Positions 5,501 through 10,634 of a stretch of DNA of 26,633 nucleotides are shown here, one piece after another (positions within the stretch are counted from its first letter, which is position 1; the number at the start of each line of letters is the position of its first letter). Position numbers and translations under genes: made by a program. The notes under the pieces were generated by a model. The model saw only the letters and a list, made by a program, of their open reading frames with translations. It made no database searches and was not told the DNA's origin. Source of the DNA: a virus; the IMG/VR virus record IMGVR_UViG_3300028597_000063, positions 1-26,633 of that record. One strand, written 5' to 3'.

Positions 5501-5650
5501 GCGCAATAAATCACTCACAGTATTGATCATTTATTAACCAGAATGAGCACAGATTGCGCAATCCAGAGCATTCTTAGCAGGATTCACTAACAATCAAGGC
5601 ATTCTTAGTGGGTAATTTAAAAGGTGCATTTAATGATAAGATTGAGATGC
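5501..5650. other. AT-rich island with inverted and direct repeats
   Basis: About 150 bases clearly poorer in GC than the rest of the window. It holds an AATAAAT/ATTTATT inverted repeat (5505-5511 and 5529-5535), the palindrome ATTGCGCAAT (5553-5562), and a direct repeat GCATTCTTAG (5568-5577 and 5599-5608, 31 bp apart). It lies just upstream of the early promoters. It could ease DNA melting for replication or serve promoter activation; I cannot tell which. Confidence 0.5.
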
Positions 5651-5689
5651 GCAGCAGCGAGATATTGTCATCGGGGATTGGGGGCCCCG

Positions 5690-6350
5690 CCGTGAGCCAC
5701 GGTAGCACAGAGCGCACTGCGCAGCACCAGCACAGCAACGCTAGGCGCTAAGCAACACAGAGTGAACCAGAGGCAGCACAGAGGTGGCCAGAGTAATCCA
5801 GAGTGCACCAGAGCATGCTAAGTGAGTCCAGGGTGATCTAGTGACACTCAACAGTACAGGGCAAAAGAAACAGTGCGGAGCAAAAAGAAACAGAGCCACC
5901 GAGCACGCACAGCCACGCACTGGGCACACTGAGCGCGCCAGAGGAGACCAGAGGCACGCTAAGCACAGCGATGAGCACCAGAGACAACCAGAGGTGCAGA
6001 GCAAGCACAGGTTCGCACTGTCACACTAGCGTGCTCCACTGCTCACCCAGCGAGCCAGAGCACACCAGAGCACACCATAGTGCGCCAGAGCTTGACAGGG
6101 TGGCCAGAGCACGCTAAGCTATGCACAGTGGATGAGAGATGCCACCCACCCTAGCGAAGTTTGCACTCCAGCCAGAGGACCGACGGGGGAAACCGGGTGC
6201 GTGTCGGGTCGGGAAGGGCCTCGGATAGATGCAGCAAATTTCGGGTGCACGTAGAACCCGCTAGCCACCCAGTCCACCAGAGAACACCAGGCACGCACGA
6301 GCAGGCCCAGGGCACCAGAGGCACCCAGGCTCAGTTCGTAACTCATGCTA
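5690..6350. repeat. Degenerate 10-bp tandem repeat array, core CCAGAG
   Basis: At least fourteen exact CCAGAG copies occur on the plus strand, none in reverse. They keep a spacing of about 10 bp within blocks: 5788, 5798, 5808; 5938, 5948; 5978, 5988; 6055, 6065, 6085. Degenerate units (CCATAG, GCTAAG, CCAGGG, TCTAGT) fill gaps in the same phase, for example at 5828 and 6075. A stretch at about 6120-6265 is mostly free of the unit. T7 has arrays of a 7-base unit (CCTAAAG) beside its terminal repeats; the setting here, between the last late gene and the early promoters, matches. A few short open frames cross the array, but their composition follows the repeat. Confidence 0.7.
6185..6218 (+). 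other. G-rich tract with G-quadruplex potential
   Basis: Five runs of at least three G (6185-6189, 6195-6197, 6206-6208, 6211-6213, 6216-6218) are separated by 5, 8, 2 and 2 bases on the plus strand. One loop is slightly longer than the usual limit of seven. The tract lies in the repeat-poor part of the decamer region. Confidence 0.4.
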
Positions 6351-6352
6351 AC

Positions 6353-6877
6353 TCAGGCTAGCTCAGGCAGCTCCTCCCACTCAATGGCCCACTTCCCAAG
6401 TGTAGTGCCAGATGGTGTGATGACAATGTAGTAAGTACCAGCACCGAGGATGCGCAGACCATCTAGCAGGTCGGCATTGCCCGAGCCACCACCGGCTGTG
6501 CCAGAGTCGCTAAGCAGTACCTCACGCTCAGTGCCGCCAGTAACGCTACCACCTACGAGCGCAGTCGTTAGGCCCACTACATCCCCGCCGAGGGTGTTCA
6601 TGCAGAACTTAGTGGCCAACGCTGTGAACGTACCGGACTCGGTACTACCTGTGCGCACCACAGCTCTCGCTGCACCACGGCCAGTCCATAGGCGCTGAGA
6701 GGTCAGGAGGAAGGGTACGGTGAATACCAGCTTGATAGTCACGACGGCATCAGCGAACTCACTGTACGCTCGGAACTTGTGCTTATGCAACAGCCCTAGG
6801 CTGAGGTCTTGCGTAATAGCAGCACCACGGAAGGTGGTGCCGCTCTCGTACTGCCCAGTGAGCATAGAGAACGGCAT
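6353..6877 (-). CDS. Beta-rich putative virion protein, 174 aa
   Basis: The last gene before the long noncoding region. From MPFSMLTGQYESGTTFRGAA the sequence shows alternating strands (VVTIKLVFTVPFLLTSQRLW), a Gly/Thr/Ser-rich middle (GSTESGTFTALATKF, LVGGSVTGGTEREVLL) and a C-terminal strand pair (TYYIVITPSGTTLGKWAIEW), which suggests a jelly-roll-like or beta-sandwich structural protein rather than an enzyme. The family is not recognised. GGAG lies six bases before the ATG at 6877; a longer reading from 6913 adds 12 residues and overlaps the next gene. It is transcribed with the late genes, so a minor virion or receptor-related component is plausible but not shown. The stop lies at the edge of the decamer repeats. 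Confidence 0.7.
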   Translation of the reverse strand: MPFSMLTGQYESGTTFRGAAITQDLSLGLLHKHKFRAYSEFADAVVTIKLVFTVPFLLTSQRLWTGRGAARAVVRTGSTESGTFTALATKFCMNTLGGDVVGLTTALVGGSVTGGTEREVLLSDSGTAGGGSGNADLLDGLRILGAGTYYIVITPSGTTLGKWAIEWEELPELA

Positions 6878-6887
6878 GTGCTTCTCC

Positions 6888-7085
6888 TTATGCGGCAGCA
6901 GCCACAACAGCATCTACCGCTGCCTTCAGTGCAGCCAACTCTGCGTCGATGCGGGTACGCTGCGCCGGGTTGATGGTAGGGCCATTGAAGGTACCCTGCG
7001 ACAGCTTCTGGATGTCCCAGTTGGACTTGGCCAGGGCGTTGGCCAGGGCTTCGAGTTGTACACGGGTTGCGTATTGAACAGCCAT
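6888..7085 (-). CDS. Small helical late protein, 65 aa
   Basis: Two helices separated by an FNGPTINPAQRTRI linker: an N-terminal one (TRVQLEALANALAKSNWDIQKL) and an alanine-rich C-terminal one (IDAELAALKAAVDAVVAAAA). The sequence shows no membrane segment or signal peptide. It looks like an oligomerising small structural or accessory protein. GGAG lies nine bases before the ATG. It sits between two other late proteins of unknown function, 10 and 25 bases away, and is probably co-transcribed with the lysis genes. Family unknown. Confidence 0.7.
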   Translation of the reverse strand: MAVQYATRVQLEALANALAKSNWDIQKLSQGTFNGPTINPAQRTRIDAELAALKAAVDAVVAAAA

Positions 7086-7110
7086 GGGTGAATCTCCTTA
7101 CAGGTTGGGA

Positions 7111-7431
7111 TTAGGAAGCGGACAACACGCCACCGGTGAGAGCACCGCCAGCGACAGTCGGGGTAAAGAAGGTGCCAGTGCCAGTGATGGTCACACCACT
7201 GATCTTCACACCGTTGCTCAGCACAACCTGGGTGGCTGGCAGCGGAGCTGGGCCGAAGCCAGCGTCGGTCAGGGCAGTCACCAGCGCAGCGCATGCAGCA
7301 TCAATGTCTACAGCTTGACCGGCGGTGATAGGTGCAGCGTTCTCAGCAAAGCGCTGGAGCGAGTGCGCGGCGATAACAGCACGGCGTTGCAGGGTCAGCT
7401 GCTGGGCAGCGGTCTTGGTCTCGATGGTCAT
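7111..7431 (-). CDS. Hypothetical late protein, 106 aa
   Basis: The first 60 residues are helical and alanine-rich (TAAQQLTLQRRAVIAAHSLQRFAENAAP, then IDAACAALVTALTDAGFG); the last 40 are strand-like and rich in Gly, Thr and Val (VVLSNGVKISGVTITGTGTFFTPTVAGGAL). This two-part layout fits a small virion or fibre-associated protein, but no family is recognised. GGAG lies upstream of the start. Its start overlaps the stop of the Rz1-like gene by four bases (ATGA), so the two are probably translationally coupled. Confidence 0.7.
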   Translation of the reverse strand: MTIETKTAAQQLTLQRRAVIAAHSLQRFAENAAPITAGQAVDIDAACAALVTALTDAGFGPAPLPATQVVLSNGVKISGVTITGTGTFFTPTVAGGALTGGVLSAS

Positions 7432-7637
7432 GGTGTGACTCCGTTCAGTTCATTGCACAGCTCTACGGCTGCGTGGTAATCCAGCAGGCCCTGGGCCATA
7501 CCGGCGTTGGTACTAGCGTTCACCAGCGGGTGCTGGCACGCTACCGGGCTTGGTGCAACGGATGCGCTGGCACAGGCTGTCAACAACAGCGGCAGGCACA
7601 GACTCAGCGCTCCAAGCAGGGTTCGACTTGAGTGCAT
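7428..7637 (-). CDS. Rz1: Outer-membrane spanin subunit, Rz1-like lipoprotein
   Basis: 69 aa with a lipoprotein signal peptide: basic start, hydrophobic core (LLGALSLCLPLLLTAC) and lipobox L19-T-A-C22, so about 48 residues remain after processing, anchored by lipid to the outer membrane. The mature part is short with several prolines, as usual for o-spanins. It starts within Rz in the +1 frame and extends beyond its end, the common overlapping Rz/Rz1 arrangement. Rz and Rz1 join across the periplasm and fuse the inner and outer membranes in the last step of lysis of Gram-negative hosts. GGAG lies upstream of the start. Confidence 0.85.
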   Translation of the reverse strand: MHSSRTLLGALSLCLPLLLTACASASVAPSPVACQHPLVNASTNAGMAQGLLDYHAAVELCNELNGVTP

Positions 7638-7848
7638 AGTCTAGCTCCTGGCGGGCCTCCTGGGCCTCGCGTGCTGCTCGCTGCGCGCCCTTCCGGGCAC
7701 GGTCGAGCTGTGTGTTGGCCTTGGCGAGTTCGCCGCGCAGGGCGTCCCGCTCGGCCCCTGCACGGGTGCCTATGTCGATAGCCATGTACAGCGCGACGGA
7801 CAGTAGGCCGATCAGGAACACGGCTGTTACGGTAAGCTTTGACGGCAT
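7513..7848 (-). CDS. Rz: Inner-membrane spanin subunit, Rz-like
   Basis: 111 aa starting MPSKLTVTAVFLIG. One N-terminal membrane segment (about residues 5-24) anchors it in the inner membrane; residues 30-75 form a long, charged, alanine-rich helix likely to be a coiled coil (ERDALRGELAKANTQLDRA...), which spans the periplasm in this family. The end contains CQRIRC, where cysteines may form disulfides. The ATG at 7848 has GGAG eight bases upstream and overlaps the endolysin end by 22 bases; the longer reading from 7968 would lie within the endolysin gene and is rejected. It pairs with Rz1, which overlaps it by 125 bases. Confidence 0.85.
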   Translation of the reverse strand: MPSKLTVTAVFLIGLLSVALYMAIDIGTRAGAERDALRGELAKANTQLDRARKGAQRAAREAQEARQELDYALKSNPAWSAESVPAAVVDSLCQRIRCTKPGSVPAPAGER

Positions 7849-8342
7849 AACTCGTACTCCTTCTGGCGACGGTTCTCCAGGCCCCGCACAGGCTTGCCCT
7901 GTACCGTTGCCTTGAAGCCCTTGGCTACCCCATGCCTGCCCTTCCACGGCGCAGTGATGGCTGCGCATGCAGCCTCCCAGTCACCGCGTGCAAGCGGCTT
8001 GATGAAGACGGGGTGCACCCAGCCGGTGACACCTACGTTGTAGGCCACCGACAGCATAGCCGCCTTGAGGCTCTCAGGCGCCTTCTCAGGCACGTACTTG
8101 GCGATCCCGGCCCAATGCTTGTCCAGGCTCTTGCGCAGCAGTACGGTGCATTCCGCGTCCGTGTACCGCTGCTTCGGAGTACCGGCAGTCTCACCGTAGC
8201 ACCACGTGGGCACACCGCCGATGTCGGCATAGGGTACTAGCTGGGGACCTTGCGGCCCCGACTCAATGGGACCGAGGAAGGCCCCGGCCAACGCGATGAA
8301 GCCAGCCGCGCCACCGGCGAGCAGCTTATTCCTTAGGTGCAT
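7827..8342 (-). CDS. Signal-anchor-release endolysin, GH24 lysozyme-like
   Basis: 171 aa. The N-terminal segment (LLAGGAAGFIALAGAFLG, residues 7-24) is weakly hydrophobic and rich in Gly and Ala, typical of signal-anchor-release endolysins, which are exported in an inactive membrane-tethered form and freed when the holin depolarises the membrane. The catalytic region reads E27-S-G...VPYAD40...T46-WCYGET. The D-x5-T part fits GH24 lysozymes, but the glutamate lies 12 rather than 8 residues before the aspartate, because of an extra SGPQGPQ-like stretch. The rest (LKAAMLSVAYNVGVTGW, RGLENRRQKEYELC) agrees with the phage lysozyme core. It would cut the MurNAc-GlcNAc bonds of peptidoglycan. It overlaps the holin stop by 17 bases. 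Confidence 0.85.
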   Translation of the reverse strand: MHLRNKLLAGGAAGFIALAGAFLGPIESGPQGPQLVPYADIGGVPTWCYGETAGTPKQRYTDAECTVLLRKSLDKHWAGIAKYVPEKAPESLKAAMLSVAYNVGVTGWVHPVFIKPLARGDWEAACAAITAPWKGRHGVAKGFKATVQGKPVRGLENRRQKEYELCRQSLP

Positions 8343-8532
8343 ACAGCAGCTCCTTCTTCTTGCGGGCGATCTTGATTTCGATCACAGCCTTGTACAGCTG
8401 GAAGCAGACAAGGATGCCAGTGAGGATGGAAACCACGGTGGGGATCGAAGGCACCGTGAAGTACGCTGCCAGGTACGCGGTAGACGGTGCTGCGGTCGTG
8501 GCGCGTTCAGTCACGATGTCTTTGATGCTCAT
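8326..8532 (-). CDS. Holin, small class II-like membrane protein, 68 aa
   Basis: From MSIKDIVTERATTAAPSTAYLAAY the protein has one clear hydrophobic stretch (about residues 25-51, FTVPSIPTVVSILTGILVCFQLY with a weaker preceding part) and a highly basic C-terminus (IARKKKELLYAPKE), typical of T7 gp17.5 and phiKMV-type holins. It would form lesions in the inner membrane that set the lysis time and release or activate the endolysin. The ATG at 8532 follows CGGAGGTAAC, a very strong site, and lies one base beyond the terminase stop. A longer frame in the same phase across the terminase gene is a shadow. Order holin-endolysin-Rz-Rz1 supports the call. Confidence 0.85.
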   Translation of the reverse strand: MSIKDIVTERATTAAPSTAYLAAYFTVPSIPTVVSILTGILVCFQLYKAVIEIKIARKKKELLYAPKE

Positions 8533-8533
8533 G

Positions 8534-10348
8534 TTACCTCCGGGTGCGGCGGCGCTGGATGGCTGCGCGTGTGCCTGCGGTTTTGGGTACTTGGGTGTCC
8601 GAGTAGCCCATAGGGTTGGCCATGTGCGTGCGGGCGTCAGCTTCGCGGCGCTTCTGTGCAGCCTTGGTCTCGTCCTGCGCCAGCACGTGCTTGAAGTAGC
8701 AGATGCTCGCGGCCCAGGCCTCGATACGGTCGTCGTGTTGCAGGGATTGACGGTCAGTGGTGATAGCGCTGATCTGGCTGAACAGCGAGTAGCTTGGGCG
8801 CTTGTCTGCGCCATGCTGCTTGCCTGCCTCAGCGTCACCCTCGAACACGCCCTTGTGCAGCACGATACGATGGCGCTGCATGGCAGACACAACCGAGTCG
8901 ATGATGCGCTTCTCTTTCTGACCAGTGCTGTACCGGCCAACGACGCCAACAGACCCGAAGTACGGATCAGGCGGGAATACTTCCATCGTGATAGGGTTGG
9001 TGTACCCCAGCTTGCGCTTCTCGAAGTGTGCGCGCAGGTTGATTTCGAACAGGCCGTGGCCCATGTTCGACTCACACTCTACGACAGTCACACCGTATTC
9101 CTTCACCTTGTCGGCAATCTTGTCGGCGTTCTCGTTGGTCAGACCGCCCTTCCACCCGGTGACGTACAGCGAGTGGATGTATGGGCCGATGGCCGTGGAG
9201 ATACCACAGCCAATCTCATCCGCACCACCACCGGCAGGGTCCAGGCACATTACACGCAATCCCGGCTTCACGAACTCGCAAGGGACCTGTACCGGATGAT
9301 ACATCGTGGCCATAGCGACGGGGAAGTCCCGAGGCAGCTCTACCTTCTGCTGAGGTGCAGCGAGGTACGGCAGCATCTCGGGGATGCTTTCCCAGTCGAA
9401 GTTGGCGACCAGAAGGTCACTCAGCTTCAGCTGTTGGCGAGCTGCATCACTAAGGCTAGTGTCGAGCATGTGCTGGAGGCTGAAGTCTTCCGGGCCTTTG
9501 TCCAGCTCTTTCTCGATGAGGTCGTCTTCGGTATAGCGGTCGGGGTCGGCAGGGGCACCTCGGGTGCCGTCGATTCCGTACCCGGTTTGCAGCTCGGGGT
9601 TTGCCCGGATGCGATCAAGCAGATAAGGTGCAAGCCTGTCGCCATACTTCTCTACCTCGTCAGGCGTTGGGTATCGCCCAGGCCAAATGCGCAGCTGGAA
9701 GCCACGGCCTGGGAGAGAGTTGTAAATCGAGTCCTTGGACTGAGGCGTGCCAAGGTACAAGATATCGCCGTGCGTACAGATCGACGAGAATTCCTTCGAG
9801 AACTGCATGAGCTTCGCACGCTCGGTGCTGGTCATGGAGTTCTTGTTGGTTTCAATGTCGTCCGGGATCAGCAAATCTGCCCGCTTACCGGGCAAGTTCG
9901 CCGTAATCCCGACGCATGCTACAGAGGGCGACTTGTCAATGCCCTTGAGCGCGTAGTGCACATCGAATGCTTCTACCGAGGATCGATCGCCTGCTTGCCG
10001 ATCAGGGCGCAGGTATTCGAGGATTTCCCAAGTTGTGATAAGGCGGATCACCAGAGTGGCAACTTCCGACGCCTGCTTCTCACCACCGGATACAATGAGT
10101 ACCCGGGTCTGAGGACGTTGGATGATTCGCCACACTGCGTACAGGGCTGCGAGGGTGGATTTAGCTTCACCCCGCTGGGCCATGACCATACGCAACCGTG
10201 GTCCGTTCTCCATGTACTCGGAGATGTTCGCTTGCATCTCAGTCAGCGGGAAGCCGAGAAACTTCATGCCGTCCGCTGCGAAGTCCACAAAGTGCAAGTA
10301 GTGGTCCGCCACAACGGTGGCATGCTGAATACGAATCTCGACTTCCAT
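8534..10348 (-). CDS. Large terminase subunit (T7 gp19-like)
   Basis: 604 aa, the motor and nuclease that packages DNA into the prohead. The ATPase half shows a Walker A-like loop (AQRGEAKST, residues 57-65), Walker B (ADLLIPDDIE, 157-166) and a coupling motif (LYLGTPQ, 197-203). The nuclease half shows the RNase H-like acidic residues: LD370PAGGGAD, VVECES with E424, and a C-terminal HDD (539-540). The length is close to T7 gp19 (586 aa). It is adjacent to the small terminase gene (9 bases away) and one base before the holin. GGAG lies upstream of the start. A role at unit genome ends is expected, since T7-like terminases make direct terminal repeats. Confidence 0.95.
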   Translation of the reverse strand: MEVEIRIQHATVVADHYLHFVDFAADGMKFLGFPLTEMQANISEYMENGPRLRMVMAQRGEAKSTLAALYAVWRIIQRPQTRVLIVSGGEKQASEVATLVIRLITTWEILEYLRPDRQAGDRSSVEAFDVHYALKGIDKSPSVACVGITANLPGKRADLLIPDDIETNKNSMTSTERAKLMQFSKEFSSICTHGDILYLGTPQSKDSIYNSLPGRGFQLRIWPGRYPTPDEVEKYGDRLAPYLLDRIRANPELQTGYGIDGTRGAPADPDRYTEDDLIEKELDKGPEDFSLQHMLDTSLSDAARQQLKLSDLLVANFDWESIPEMLPYLAAPQQKVELPRDFPVAMATMYHPVQVPCEFVKPGLRVMCLDPAGGGADEIGCGISTAIGPYIHSLYVTGWKGGLTNENADKIADKVKEYGVTVVECESNMGHGLFEINLRAHFEKRKLGYTNPITMEVFPPDPYFGSVGVVGRYSTGQKEKRIIDSVVSAMQRHRIVLHKGVFEGDAEAGKQHGADKRPSYSLFSQISAITTDRQSLQHDDRIEAWAASICYFKHVLAQDETKAAQKRREADARTHMANPMGYSDTQVPKTAGTRAAIQRRRTRR

Positions 10349-10357
10349 TTAGGTCTC

Positions 10358-10624
10358 CTAGTCGTTCTGCACGAGCTGCATGATGCCAGCCCGCTTGGAG
10401 TCGCGACCCGCAGCCGCGTCCTTGAGACGAGACTGAAGATCACGGAGGTCCTTCTTGTCCGCAGGGTCTGCGGTGATTTCGTTGTCCTTCAGGAACTTTG
10501 CAGCGCCGGACAACAGCGCCGGAGTCACCATGACTTCCTCGTCGAGGCAGGTTTGAATCTCCCCGATGTAGGCCTTGGTGACAAGCCGGTGCAGCGCGCC
10601 AAGCTCGTCCTTGGTCGCGGTCAT
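10358..10624 (-). CDS. Small terminase subunit (T7 gp18-like)
   Basis: 88 aa, the same size as T7 gp18 (89 aa). Nearly all helical and charged, beginning MTATKDELGALHRLVTKAYI, with LDEEVMVTPALLSGAAKFLKDNEI in the middle, a pattern familiar from T7-type small terminases, and a basic tail. These proteins form rings that recognise the concatemer and stimulate the large subunit. Its place directly between tailspike and large terminase gives strong support. AGGAGG lies five bases before the ATG. Confidence 0.85.
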   Translation of the reverse strand: MTATKDELGALHRLVTKAYIGEIQTCLDEEVMVTPALLSGAAKFLKDNEITADPADKKDLRDLQSRLKDAAAGRDSKRAGIMQLVQND

Positions 10625-10634
10625 TGTTTCCTCC

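Noticed and set aside
4307-5537. Several plus-strand open frames in the leader and promoter region
   Set aside because: They oppose the direction of all genes, lack ribosome binding sites and cover the promoters and inverted repeats.
5741-6004. 87-aa open frame on the minus strand across the decamer array, rich in Cys, Ser and Leu
   Set aside because: Its composition is the translation of the CTCTGG repeat; no ribosome binding site and no domain pattern.
6068-6085. CGCACTATGG on the minus strand, resembling the T7 promoter core CACTATAGG
   Set aside because: Only one copy, not present before late genes, and explained as a variant unit of the decamer repeat.
6119-6346. 75-aa open frame on the minus strand starting 7 bases after the last late gene
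   Set aside because: No ribosome binding site, much of it lies in the repeat and G-rich tract, and the sequence resembles no protein family. It cannot be fully excluded.
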